From: Merdibacter sp965119685
GTDB lineage: Bacteria > Bacillota_I > Bacilli_A > Erysipelotrichales > Erysipelotrichaceae
Assembly: GCA_965119685.1 (NCBI GenBank)
Contig: OZ221971.1
Location: 2,480,001-2,544,000 of the forward strand
Reading direction: 5' to 3'
DNA: 64,000 bases
A program made the translations under genes and the position numbers. Positions 26,127 to 39,324 of this stretch are shown here, one piece after another. Below the pieces are notes generated by a model. That model was not told the DNA's origin, searched no databases, and worked only from the letters and a program-made list of their open reading frames with translations. The stretch's first letter is position 1, and every line of letters begins with the position of its first letter.

Positions 26127-27662
26127 TTACATAACCGGTGAAATGATATTTAAGAAAGCTCTGAAAAACCGCCGCAGGATGGAAACACTTTGGCATTCCT
26201 TCAGCGTCACCTGATGAGAGATGGCAAAGCACTCCTCCAAATCCCGCCGTATCTCCTTTAGACATGCGCATTGATACATCCAAACCCCGCATTCATAATG
26301 CAGATAATAGGAGCGGTAATCCATATTGAGCGTTCCGACCACCGCGCACTGATCGTCGGCGAGCATCACCTTGCCATGGACGAAGCCCGGCGTGTATTCG
26401 TAGATCTTCACCCCGTTTTGAATCAGCCGTTCATAGTTGCTGCGGGTTACCTCAAAGACGATCTTCTTATCCGGGATATGCGGTACCAGCAGACGGACGT
26501 CCACGCCGTTTTTCGCCGCCAGCGTCAGCGCCATACGCGTCTCCTGATCGATCACAAGATAAGGCGTGGTCGCATATAAATAGCGGCTGGCGCTGTTGAT
26601 GAGGTTGATATGTGTCTGCTGGCCAACATAGTCCTCATCTGTCGGACTGTCACCGAAAGGAATCACATATCCCTGTGCGGCGCCCTCTGCCTGCGGCGCA
26701 CACAGAAATTGCTGCGGGTCGCTCTTCTCCTCCTCATCAAAATTCCAAAACTGCAAAAACAGTACGGTAAAGGTCTGTACGGCTGCACCTTTCACCATCA
26801 CCGCCATATCTTTCCAATGTCCGAATCGCTCATAACGGTTGATATACTCATCCGCCAGATTCACGCCGCCGGTGAACGCCACTTCCCCGTCGATGACGAC
26901 GATTTTGCGATGATCGCGGTTGTTCATCTGCATCGCCAAATGCGGTTCAATCGGATTAAACACCTTTGCCTTGATGCCATAGCGCTTGAGCGTTTCACAA
27001 TAGCGCGGCGGCAGGGTCGTGATACAGCCGGCGTCGTCATAGAGAAGGCGGACGTCCACCCCCTCTTTTACCTTATCTTTCAAGATGTCTAACACCGTGT
27101 TCCACATGATCCCCTCGGCGATGATGAAATACTCCAAAAAGATATAACGCTTCGCCTTTTGCAGCTCTTCTACGAGCGCTTGAAACTTATCTTCCCCTAA
27201 AGGAAAGTATTTCACCTCACAGTGTGGATACAGTGGGAAGCAGCCGCTGTGCCAGCAGTAATTCGCCTGCTTGTACGCTTGAGGATGCTCCTTTCGCAGC
27301 TCCTCGAGCATCGGCTGATTCTGCTTCATCACCTGGCGAAGCTCCCGCATGGAAAGCTGATCGCGGGTGCGCAGCTCCTTTGGCACCTTACGCCCGCCAA
27401 ACAGGATGTAGAACAATCCGCCCATCACCGGCACCGTCATGATGAGCAGCACCCACAGAATCTTAAAGCTGGGGTTATCCTCGCGGTTGACGATATATAC
27501 GCTGGCGATAAAGCTCAAAAAGAGAGAAGCGATGTAAAACCAGTAAAACTGATAGCTCAGCAGCATGATCAGCACCGCCAGCACAAGGAGCTGAGCGAGG
27601 ATTAAAAGGCCGACGAAAAAGAGCTTGCTCTTAAAAAAGCTCAAGACTCGTTTTAGGTTCAT
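26127..27662 (-). CDS. cls: Cardiolipin synthase
   Basis: A 511-residue enzyme of the phospholipase D superfamily that joins two phosphatidylglycerols to cardiolipin and glycerol. Two N-terminal membrane helices (about residues 10-60) are followed by two HKD motifs, DHRKIVVIDGEVAFTGG and VHGKVMLADDQ, and the typical GTLNMDYRS. Length agrees with bacterial Cls. Start at 27662 follows GGAGGGA. Located at the membrane. No clear partner gene; the downstream M28-like membrane protein gene lies 40 bases upstream on the same strand and could be co-transcribed. Confidence 0.93.
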   Translation of the reverse strand: MNLKRVLSFFKSKLFFVGLLILAQLLVLAVLIMLLSYQFYWFYIASLFLSFIASVYIVNREDNPSFKILWVLLIMTVPVMGGLFYILFGGRKVPKELRTRDQLSMRELRQVMKQNQPMLEELRKEHPQAYKQANYCWHSGCFPLYPHCEVKYFPLGEDKFQALVEELQKAKRYIFLEYFIIAEGIMWNTVLDILKDKVKEGVDVRLLYDDAGCITTLPPRYCETLKRYGIKAKVFNPIEPHLAMQMNNRDHRKIVVIDGEVAFTGGVNLADEYINRYERFGHWKDMAVMVKGAAVQTFTVLFLQFWNFDEEEKSDPQQFLCAPQAEGAAQGYVIPFGDSPTDEDYVGQQTHINLINSASRYLYATTPYLVIDQETRMALTLAAKNGVDVRLLVPHIPDKKIVFEVTRSNYERLIQNGVKIYEYTPGFVHGKVMLADDQCAVVGTLNMDYRSYYLHYECGVWMYQCACLKEIRRDLEECFAISHQVTLKECQSVSILRRFFRAFLNIISPVM

Positions 27663-27702
27663 AGCATCCCTCCTCGCTTATCTTCCACTGTCACAGCGCA
27701 GA

Positions 27703-28647
27703 TTATTTACGCGGTATCGCTTTTTCCAGCAATGCGCGAACACTTGCTAACACCTGATCGTCGATCTCACAATCTTTTGATAGCTGGGTATCCTTCACCA
27801 ACAGGGCGCCTGTCTCATCCCTTGTTCCGGCGGCGATCATCACTCCCTTATCGAAATAGTGCATGACGCTTTGCAAGCTTTGATTGCCGTTCATGTCATA
27901 TAAAACGCCGGGCATCGCTTTCTTGCCGGCATTCAAAGCGGAGGCGAGACGCTTGCCGTGGGTGCGGTAGCCGATGCCGATCGTATCGCCGACTCCGACA
28001 CAGTTCAGCCAGATGATGTCCGGATTTTTCTTCTGCTCGCTGAAATAAGTAGCCAGCAGCTGTGCCCCGGGACAACGGCGGTCACAGTGATCGACAAAGA
28101 CAAATCCCACGCGCCGCTTGCTCTCTTTATCTAAAGTACGCATAAACTCCACCGCTGCGATGATCGCCGCAGAATTACGGTTGGCATTATGCGCGTTGCC
28201 GATTCCATGAAAGATCATCCACATCAAGAAGAGGGTTGCCGCCAACACTGCCACATTGGCGATCACCTGCATGGTCAAATCGGCAATCTGCGGCGCCACC
28301 AGCATCACAAACAGTAAAATCAAGGCATAAAAGAGCAGTGCCGGAACATAGGTCGCTAACATATTTTGATTCATTGAGCGATTGCCATCCAAAGGATAAT
28401 ATTTAGAACGATGCCAAAACAGGCGCGCCGGCGTATCATAAGGAACGGCGATATACAGCTTCGCCGTCTTTTCAAACGCATAGATGCGATTACGGGTTAC
28501 ACCGCGAAGACCGCGTTTTTCCAGTGTGTGCGAAGCATATCCCTCTTGTGCGAAAATCTCGTCAAGCGCCAGTAAAAATCGCTTTTTGCTGCGGGCGCCA
28601 AATCGTTTTGCACAGCTTTGCAGCGTCAAAGTACGAATATCCATCAT
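27703..28647 (-). CDS. M28-peptidase-like membrane protein
   Basis: A 314-residue protein with two central membrane helices (about residues 105-150) and a C-terminal region that resembles the core of M28 zinc aminopeptidases: NAHNANRNSAAIIAAVEFM replaces the usual DNASG segment and VFVDHCDRR follows. Several classical metal ligands are not clearly present, so activity is doubtful. Start at 28647 has AAGGA 7 bases upstream. Function unknown. The segment 28648-28848 upstream holds no gene; a possible TATAAT lies at 28831-28836 on the minus strand. Confidence 0.55.
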   Translation of the reverse strand: MMDIRTLTLQSCAKRFGARSKKRFLLALDEIFAQEGYASHTLEKRGLRGVTRNRIYAFEKTAKLYIAVPYDTPARLFWHRSKYYPLDGNRSMNQNMLATYVPALLFYALILLFVMLVAPQIADLTMQVIANVAVLAATLFLMWMIFHGIGNAHNANRNSAAIIAAVEFMRTLDKESKRRVGFVFVDHCDRRCPGAQLLATYFSEQKKNPDIIWLNCVGVGDTIGIGYRTHGKRLASALNAGKKAMPGVLYDMNGNQSLQSVMHYFDKGVMIAAGTRDETGALLVKDTQLSKDCEIDDQVLASVRALLEKAIPRK

Positions 28648-28848
28648 ATCTACTTCCTTCCATATAAAAACCAAAGAAACCCGGGAAACCCGGTGTTTTC
28701 TTCTTTCTGCATTCAGCCTTTACAAATAAAAGAAGCGCACAGAAAGCCTTTGCACATCATAGAGGGCAAACATCCAGAAGAAAATGAAACAAGGGGTTTC
28801 CATCAAAGGCTGTAAAAAACCTATGCCCCTATTATAGCGTAAAGGCAG

Positions 28849-28873
28849 AAAAAAAGCGATCGAATAGGATCGC
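28849..28873 (-). terminator. Terminator of rRNA operon
   Basis: Minus-strand GCGATC-N6-GATCGC (28873-28856) followed by seven T (28855-28849), just beyond the 5S gene. Confidence 0.85.
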
Positions 28874-28888
28874 TTCGTTAAGGAAAGA

Positions 28889-29003
28889 GACCGGCAACGT
28901 GCTGTCTTCGCAGGGGCTTGCCCAACTATTGTCGCCGCTGGAATGCTTAACTTCTGTGTTCGGTATGAGTACAGGTGTCTCCACTCCGCTATCATCACCG
29001 GAT
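28889..29003 (-). rRNA. rrf: 5S ribosomal RNA
   Basis: Recognised by the conserved stretches CCGAACACAGAAGTTAAG and GTACTCATACC on the minus strand and the pairing ends TCCGGTGATG / GTTGCCGG. About 115 nt. Last gene of the rRNA operon. Ends are estimated to a few bases. Confidence 0.93.
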
Positions 29004-29056
29004 CTCTTCCTTTGAGAGTTAACCTCTCAAAACCAAATAACAGCTCCTACATCTCC

Positions 29057-31957
<2,901 letters not shown>

Positions 31958-32127
31958 TTCTTTTCGTGTTTTCCGAGATTTCTTCTTCTGTTTAACACTC
32001 AGTGTCTTCCTACAACTTTTCGTTATAGACCTTCTGTTATGTCTTTGCTGTTATTCGGTTTTCAAAGATCAACTTCTGAGAGGTTCACCTCTCAAAACCA
32101 AACAGGAAACTTTTTCTCTTTCTCCTT

Positions 32128-33670
<1,543 letters not shown>

Positions 33671-33815
33671 TTTGTCTGTCTCTTTTTCTAAACACTGTCT
33701 CTTTTCTCTACAGCGTCTTTTCTTTACTTATCCGGACTTCTTGTCCTTCTTTTTTGAATTGACGTTTCCTGTTTGGTTTTCAAAGATCAACCGCGCCTCG
33801 TTGAAGCGCTCGTTT

Positions 33816-33844
33816 ATATTACCATCCCACTCCCTCCCTGTCAA
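33816..33844 (-). promoter_or_regulatory. rRNA operon promoter
   Basis: Minus-strand TTGACA (33844-33839), 17-base spacer, TAATAT (33821-33816), about 145 bases before 16S. The leader contains TTGATCTTTGAAAACC (33790-33775), repeated in the 16S-23S spacer near 32070, a BoxA/processing-type element. Confidence 0.8.
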
Positions 33845-33923
33845 CTACTTTTTTATCTTTTTTCACTTTTTTTCATTTCCCCTTTTTCGCTTCTTTCGCC
33901 GCCCCCTTTCTCCCTCTGTGTGC

Positions 33924-34514
33924 TTATGGGCGGGAGTGCTCCATCACTCTTTTTTCAGCTTCATCCTCCCGCATGTTTTCACGGTGTTTCACGCGCAGCC
34001 GCAGGTATTTCTCATACAGCCGATCGATCTCCTGCTTATCAAAAGGAGATTTTTGCAGCGCGATGTCATTGAGCACGCTTTGCAGTCCCTGACGAATAAC
34101 CGCATCCAACCGCGAACCATAATGCATCTGTCTGCTATGCTGTAAATACTCATCCTCATCCAAGATAAGAAATTTTCCGTTAGGAAAGATTTTCACATCT
34201 AAGTCATAATCGATATTTTTGATCGCCTCTGCATCCACCAGACTGGGTGACGCGATATTGCAGTAATAGTGCACGCCGCTTTTACGAATCATGCAGATGA
34301 CATTGTACCAGCGATCCGGATAAAAGAAACAGACTGCCGGTTCCTTGGTAATCCATCTGCGTCCGTCCGCTTCGGAAACAAGCGCCCGATCGGTAACGGC
34401 AACAATGCGTTTTTCGTTTGCTTCAATTACGAAGCCCGTCGCCCATGTGCGATGCAGTGAGCCGTCATGCTTAAAACTCTGTATATAGACACTGTCCGTT
34501 TCTTTCAGCTCCAT
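33924..34514 (-). CDS. DUF402-family protein, nucleoside di/triphosphatase type
   Basis: A 196-residue protein of the DUF402 family (FomD-like / Ntdp), metal-dependent hydrolases of nucleoside tri- and diphosphates. The core segments FYPDRWYNVICMI, HYYCNIASPS, and DYDLDVKIFPNGKFLILDEDEY hold the aspartates that bind metal in this family. Start at 34514 has GGAGG 9 bases upstream. A minus-strand extended -10 (TGTTATAAT, about 34552-34544) lies upstream. It is a single-gene unit between the rRNA operon and the IS110 copy A. The 34553-34771 stretch shows no gene that I can support. Confidence 0.85.
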   Translation of the reverse strand: MELKETDSVYIQSFKHDGSLHRTWATGFVIEANEKRIVAVTDRALVSEADGRRWITKEPAVCFFYPDRWYNVICMIRKSGVHYYCNIASPSLVDAEAIKNIDYDLDVKIFPNGKFLILDEDEYLQHSRQMHYGSRLDAVIRQGLQSVLNDIALQKSPFDKQEIDRLYEKYLRLRVKHRENMREDEAEKRVMEHSRP

Positions 34515-34771
34515 GCGCACATCCTCCATTCCATGTGCAGAATATTATAACATTTTTCTTCCGTCAGATACAGTTTTGCGCAAATTATGTTACTATGAAT
34601 GAGACAGCGGCACGGCGGCGATCCATGATTCTTCGCTTCCTTTATCAGTGACAGCGATTCGTGCAGCGATCAAAAATAACTTGATTGTCCACGTGTAATC
34701 GTAAAAAGCCGCTGATCTATGAATTTCGCCATAAGAAGAAAAGCGCATCGGCGCCTCTGATTTCAACCAAA

Positions 34772-36417
34772 AGAAAGCTAACTATATAAAAATCAAGTAA
34801 ATTGTATGAAAAAGTCTGAAAATAAAAATTTATTGAAGTTAGTTAGCTGAAGTTGTCTCGATCTTTGAAATAGTGAATAAAAAGGCATGACAAAAAGAAC
34901 TTAGTAGAGGATCTAAGAATTTAGTAATGACTTATTTTAAAAGAGTTGAATCAAACGGTTGATTCGTTATTACCAGATGATAGATGATCCGAAGTAACTT
35001 TCGTACACAGTGTCCCTGAGCGCAACGATGCCCTTTCCCTTGCGACAACTTGAGATGATAGTATTCGTTAAATACAGGATTGTAGCGAATAACAGGTAAG
35101 ATCACCTGATAAAGTGTTTTGCGAAGATATCGTGATCCCTTCTTGGTAATGGCTGTATGTTGGGCTTCATATTGACTTGATTGATGCTTATATGGGGAAA
35201 CACCGGCAAATTTGATGATTTGAGACGCCTTAGAATAGTTGCGTAAATCTCCTAATTCAGCTAAAATAGAAGTACCGGAGAAATGTGAGATTCCCGGTAT
35301 GGTGAGGATAGGAGAGTTAAGTTGCGTGCTGAACTCTTCTATTTTTATATCCACATCGTTGATTTGTTCTTTGATCAATTCGATCAAATCGATCAGATGA
35401 CGTATTTCGATCACTTCAGCCTTTGAAGGAAACCCGATCGAATGCTTAGCAGCTTCTTTTAATTTTTCCGGTGTCAGTGAAATAGTGCGGCCGTTCCTAT
35501 TGGTTTCGAAGCATTTGCGAATATTGCGGATATCGGCATGAGCAATAGCATTCGCACAGCCAAACGCTTTTAAGACCTTCAAATATACAGTTCCATATTT
35601 GGATTTAAACAGAGAGTTATATTCAGGAAAAACGATATCAATACATTTCTGAAGCTTATTGGCATATACGTTTAATTGTTCCTTGAGATCGTGATGTTCA
35701 CGGGTCAGACGTTTCTGCTCATAAAATTCAAAATTATTGATTTTAGAAATCCTGTAACCCTTTTTACGAGGACTGGAAGCCAGGACATCACAGATGGTCA
35801 TGGTATCCAGGTTGTCGTCTTTGGTAGGATTTAGTTGCATCTTTCGGGTAAGATCGGTCGTTATGGGATTGATGAGTGCAACGGTATAACCGGAATCGAG
35901 TAAAAACTTCAAAAGGTTGAAATGATAATGGCCTGTATCTTCCATACCGATCAGCAATTTGTCTTTGGGATAAAGCTTGATGTTGCCCATCAGAAAATCA
36001 AAGCCTTGTTTATTGTTTTTAAAAGAAACAGGACTGACGAGGATTTCGCCATTGGAAGAATCCATGATGCAAAACATGTGAGAGAGCTTACCGACATCGA
36101 TTCCAACAAGAAACATAAAAACACATCCTTTCTGAAATAAGAGTATGTGAAGTGAAGAAACCACAGCACTTAGACCATAAAACCTGGAACGAGATACGAA
36201 TTCAAAGACTCATCTAACTCATCATTATTTTGGAATAAGGAGTGGTAAGAACCTTTCTAAAGTAGTCAGAGCCACAAGGAGCAATACAAATCCACATTCA
36301 CATATTTCAATCATACAGACAATGAACCCCGTAATCAACCACGGGTATAAAGGTTGATAGAAAGGAAAAGGTATGTTGCAATGACTTTTAGATGAGTCAT
36401 TTCCAATATACCAGGAG
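34772..36417 (-). mobile_element. IS110-family insertion sequence, copy A
   Basis: A 1646-base element defined by comparing it with copy B (46192-47837). Identity begins at CTCCTGGTATATTGG (left end, 36417 on this strand) and stops at GTTAGCTTTCT (right end, 34772). There are no terminal inverted repeats, and both ends carry CT, the pattern of IS110 elements whose core dinucleotide is shared by target and element. About 300 bases of non-coding left end precede the transposase and 160 bases follow it. Confidence 0.9.
34932..36116 (-). CDS. IS110-family transposase (copy A)
   Basis: A 394-residue DEDD transposase. The N-terminal RuvC-like domain shows D in GIDVGKLSH, E in GMEDTGHYHF and DD in KDDNLDTMTICDVL; the C-terminal Tnp domain has IPGISHFSGTSILAELGD and KFAGVSPYKHQSS with the catalytic serine region. 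Start at 36116 (MFLVGIDVG) follows AAAGGATG; an upstream in-frame ATG at 36164 lacks a binding site. The protein is the same as that of copy B at 46493-47677. IS110 enzymes use a DEDD site plus serine and a bridge RNA. Confidence 0.95.
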   Translation of the reverse strand: MFLVGIDVGKLSHMFCIMDSSNGEILVSPVSFKNNKQGFDFLMGNIKLYPKDKLLIGMEDTGHYHFNLLKFLLDSGYTVALINPITTDLTRKMQLNPTKDDNLDTMTICDVLASSPRKKGYRISKINNFEFYEQKRLTREHHDLKEQLNVYANKLQKCIDIVFPEYNSLFKSKYGTVYLKVLKAFGCANAIAHADIRNIRKCFETNRNGRTISLTPEKLKEAAKHSIGFPSKAEVIEIRHLIDLIELIKEQINDVDIKIEEFSTQLNSPILTIPGISHFSGTSILAELGDLRNYSKASQIIKFAGVSPYKHQSSQYEAQHTAITKKGSRYLRKTLYQVILPVIRYNPVFNEYYHLKLSQGKGHRCAQGHCVRKLLRIIYHLVITNQPFDSTLLK

Positions 36418-36450
36418 CGCAGTGTTCTAAAAAAGCACTGCACAAAGACA

Positions 36451-36915
36451 ATGAACGACAAGCAAAGCTTTTATGAAACGCTAACCAAGCAGCTCTCTGC
36501 GCTGTTAGCGCAAGAAACGCACCCCGTCACAATTTACGCAAACTGCGCCGCCCTGCTTTACCACTCTTTAAACGACGTCAGCTGGGTCGGCTTTTACCTC
36601 TATGATTCGGCCAATGACGAGTTATATCTGGGCCCTTTTCAAGGAAAGGTCGCCTGTATGCACATTCCCATGGGAAAAGGCGTCTGCGGCACATGTGGGG
36701 CTATGCGAAAGATTCAGCGGGTGGCCGATGTCCATCGCTTTGCCGGTCACATCGCCTGTGACAGCGCCAGCAATGCGGAAATCGTCTTGCCTTTGATCAA
36801 GGGCGACACCTTGATCGGCGTACTCGATATTGACTCCACCTGCTTTGATCACTTTGACGAAGCGGACGAGCAAGGGCTTTGGCAAATCTGTCAAACCCTA
36901 ATCAGCCTGCTGTGA
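36451..36915 (+). CDS. Free methionine-(R)-sulfoxide reductase (GAF domain)
   Basis: A 154-residue GAF-domain enzyme that reduces free methionine-R-sulfoxide. The three cysteines of the catalytic cycle are present in GKGVCGTCG and HIACDSAS, with NAEIVLPL after them. Cytoplasmic antioxidant enzyme. The start has only a weak binding site (CAAAGAC), and the left end of IS110 copy A lies 33 bases upstream, so the native promoter has probably been separated from the gene. The 3' end overlaps the convergent AAC(3)-like gene by 18 bases. Confidence 0.92.
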   Translation: MNDKQSFYETLTKQLSALLAQETHPVTIYANCAALLYHSLNDVSWVGFYLYDSANDELYLGPFQGKVACMHIPMGKGVCGTCGAMRKIQRVADVHRFAGHIACDSASNAEIVLPLIKGDTLIGVLDIDSTCFDHFDEADEQGLWQICQTLISLL

Positions 36916-37713
36916 GCGATGATAGGTGTAAGCGAGCGCATCTGCCTCATGAGCGGAAAACAGCGTCAGACGGGCATTGCCCAGATAAGAGTAAGTAATC
37001 GTCTTTCGCTCTTCCATCGCCTCCTGCACTTCCTCCAATCCACTTTGATCCATTCGATAATCCAGCACATCCTTCCAAAAGAGGGATGCGCTTTTTTCTA
37101 CGGGCAGGCGTCGAATACAAACGGGAAGCAGCCGGGCGCGGTACTTTGCCAGCGCATGAATCGATGCGTCCGCAAAGGAACTGCCAAGCAGCAGCACATA
37201 ACCGTTGAGATCAGCGATCCGCCCCAAAGGAGAATCTTCATTTAAAGCAAAATGCAGCGGATGGCGGCGACAGATCACCTTCGCGTATTTGCCCCATGCC
37301 GCAAAGCTATACAACGGATGATTGGAGCGCACGACACCGTCATTGCGTAAAAACTGGCGGACAAAAGGATCGCTGTGCATCGGCATGGAAAGCTTTGGGT
37401 GATATGGAAGGGCGCTGCGGCGGATGTCCTCCCAGCTGTCATAAGGAAACGGCCGTCCTTCTACACAGGCGGGGTCCAACAGCTCCGGCGTAAACGACGG
37501 CGTCACCAGCGTCCCTTCATATCCGACGATCTCCATGAGCGCCTCAACTAACGCCTGCTCCCCTCCGACCAGATAAGGGAGATGCTCACTGTCCGCCTCC
37601 ACAAGAAGCAGCATCCCCCGCGATAAACCGATCAGCCGCAGTTCATTCACCAATTCCTCCCGCGTCAGCAGAGGACTTTTCATTTTTTCCTCATCCATCG
37701 TAATTTTTTTCAT
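36898..37713 (-). CDS. AAC(3)-family (aminoglycoside N3-acetyltransferase-like) protein
   Basis: A 271-residue protein of the antibiotic NAT / AAC(3) fold, acetyl-CoA dependent. Family hallmarks are PSFTPELLDP, RSNHPLYSFAAWGKYA, DSPLGRI and LLLGSSFADASIHALAKYR (where the usual GVGYDxNTxxHLAE is altered). Resistance activity cannot be assumed; many chromosomal members such as YokD act on other amines. Start at 37713 has GAGG upstream. It is preceded by a possible 28-codon leader frame (37739-37825). Convergent with the methionine sulfoxide reductase gene. Confidence 0.8.
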   Translation of the reverse strand: MKKITMDEEKMKSPLLTREELVNELRLIGLSRGMLLLVEADSEHLPYLVGGEQALVEALMEIVGYEGTLVTPSFTPELLDPACVEGRPFPYDSWEDIRRSALPYHPKLSMPMHSDPFVRQFLRNDGVVRSNHPLYSFAAWGKYAKVICRRHPLHFALNEDSPLGRIADLNGYVLLLGSSFADASIHALAKYRARLLPVCIRRLPVEKSASLFWKDVLDYRMDQSGLEEVQEAMEERKTITYSYLGNARLTLFSAHEADALAYTYHRSQQAD

Positions 37714-37738
37714 ATGCGCTATACCTCTGTCTTTTATT

Positions 37739-37825
37739 TTACCATATTCTTTCAATATCTTGGGAGAGGGCTTTCATATTATTCTTTCCGCTTTCCGCAT
37801 ATTTTAAGCGTATCGTCCTTTTCAT
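37739..37825 (-). CDS. Possible 28-aa leader peptide
   Basis: A short frame (begins MKRTIRLKYAESGKNN) with a good AAGAGGTG binding site 5-6 bases before the ATG, ending 25 bases before the start of the AAC(3)-like gene on the same strand. Basic at the N-terminus. It may be a regulatory leader peptide or chance. The remaining gap 37826-38090 contains an inverted repeat AAATGCGCAA / TTGCGCATTT (37886-37917) that could be a terminator hairpin. Confidence 0.3.
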   Translation of the reverse strand: MKRTIRLKYAESGKNNMKALSQDIERIW

Positions 37826-38090
37826 ACGAACACCTCTTTCTTGTCGTATGCAAAAACGTTCACATTCCCCTCTTCACTATAATAGAAATGCGCAAAGAAA
37901 CATAATCTTGCGCATTTTCCAGCGTGCCTTATTGATAACGGGGAGACGTTTGCATTTACCGATTTTTTCCGCGCGCAAAATGGTAGCGAACCATCATTCA
38001 AGAGCATGAAGTAACACTTTCATCAAAACATTGCACTCTTTCTGACGAGAGCGCATGCCAAACTGGGATACCGATGTTCTCTCACAATGC

Positions 38091-38131
38091 AAAAAGAACC
38101 TTTGCATCGACCCGTATCAGTGCAAAGGTCC
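38091..38131 (-). terminator. Terminator of serC-serA operon
   Basis: Minus-strand ACCTTTGCA / TGCAAAGGT (38129-38098 region) with a 14-base loop, followed by CTTTTT. Just after the serA stop codon. Confidence 0.85.
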
Positions 38132-38150
38132 TCTTCATTCATTTTAGATC

Positions 38151-39323
38151 TTAGCCGATGCTTTGGCGGATGATGCGCACACGAATGATACCCTCGCTGC
38201 TGCGAATCTCCTCCAGCGTCTGTTCATCGACCGCATCGTTTGTCTCCACGATCGTATAGGCGTATTCCCCGCGCGCTTTGTTCGCCATCGTCTCAATATT
38301 GATGCCATATTGTCCCAGCTGCGTAGAGATCTTAGCAACCATGTTAGGGATATTGCGGTTGATGATGCAGATGCGGTTTTTCGCCGTCGCTTCCATCTGC
38401 AGTGCCGGCAGGTTTACCGAATTGCGGATATTGCCGTGCTCCAGATATTCGCGAATCTCCTCCACCGCCATCCGCGCACAGTTGTCCTCGCTCTCCGGCG
38501 TGGATGCGCCCAAATGCGGAGTGATGATGACATTCTCTAACGGAAGCAGCGTCGGACTCGCAAAATCGGTGACGTATGCCGCCACTTTACCCGCCTGTAA
38601 TGCCGCAGCCAGAGCCGTTTCATCCACCAGAGCGTCTCTGGCAAAATTGACGATACGCACGCCGTCCTTCATCTGGGAAAAGGCCTCCTCGTTCAGCAAT
38701 CCGCGGGTGGAATCCAGCAAAGGCAGATGCAGGGTGATATAATCGCATTCCTCATAGATCGTCTTGAGCTGCGTGATGTGATGAATCCGCGCTTTCAGTG
38801 TCCATGCCGCGCTGACGGAAATATAGGGGTCATATCCATAAACATCCATACCAAGCGCCGCGGCTGCGTTTGCCACCTGTACGCCGATAGCGCCCAAACC
38901 GATCACACCCAGCTTCTTTCCCATAATCTCCGGTCCAACAAAGCGGCCCTTTCCTTTTTCTACCGTTTTAGCGATTCCTTCTTCATCCAGCGTTTTCACC
39001 CACGCGATACCGTCAACGATTTTGCGCGAGGCCAGCAGCAATCCGGCGATCGTCAGCTCCTTGACCGCATTGGCGTTTGCGCCCGGCGTATTAAAGACGA
39101 CGACGCCCTGTTCGCTGCAGCGTTGAAGCGGAATATTGTTAACGCCGGCTCCGGCTCTGGCGATACACTTCAAAGTGCTTGGAAAGGTCTGTTCATGCAG
39201 ATTGGCGCTCCGCACCAAAATCGCATCATAATCTTCCAACTGCTCACCGACCTCATAGAGATCTTTATTCAAATGCTGCAATCCTGCCGCAGAGATTTTA
39301 TTTAACAGCTGTACTTTCATCAT
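38151..39323 (-). CDS. serA: D-3-phosphoglycerate dehydrogenase
   Basis: A 390-residue NAD-dependent dehydrogenase that oxidises 3-phosphoglycerate, the first step of serine synthesis. The Rossmann motif GLGAIGVQVA is present, as are the catalytic Arg/Glu/His region (LVDETALAAAL, ITPHLGAST), and a C-terminal ACT domain (about residues 320-390; NIPNMVAKISTQLGQYGINI), which usually binds serine for feedback control. Start at 39323 has GGAGG 8 bases upstream. It follows serC by one base, so the two are co-transcribed; serB is not in the window. Confidence 0.95.
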   Translation of the reverse strand: MMKVQLLNKISAAGLQHLNKDLYEVGEQLEDYDAILVRSANLHEQTFPSTLKCIARAGAGVNNIPLQRCSEQGVVVFNTPGANANAVKELTIAGLLLASRKIVDGIAWVKTLDEEGIAKTVEKGKGRFVGPEIMGKKLGVIGLGAIGVQVANAAAALGMDVYGYDPYISVSAAWTLKARIHHITQLKTIYEECDYITLHLPLLDSTRGLLNEEAFSQMKDGVRIVNFARDALVDETALAAALQAGKVAAYVTDFASPTLLPLENVIITPHLGASTPESEDNCARMAVEEIREYLEHGNIRNSVNLPALQMEATAKNRICIINRNIPNMVAKISTQLGQYGINIETMANKARGEYAYTIVETNDAVDEQTLEEIRSSEGIIRVRIIRQSIG

Positions 39324-39324
39324 C

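Noticed and set aside
31958..32127. tRNA genes in the 16S-23S spacer
   Set aside because: Spacer holds only processing stems and a BoxA-like repeat; no cloverleaf found.
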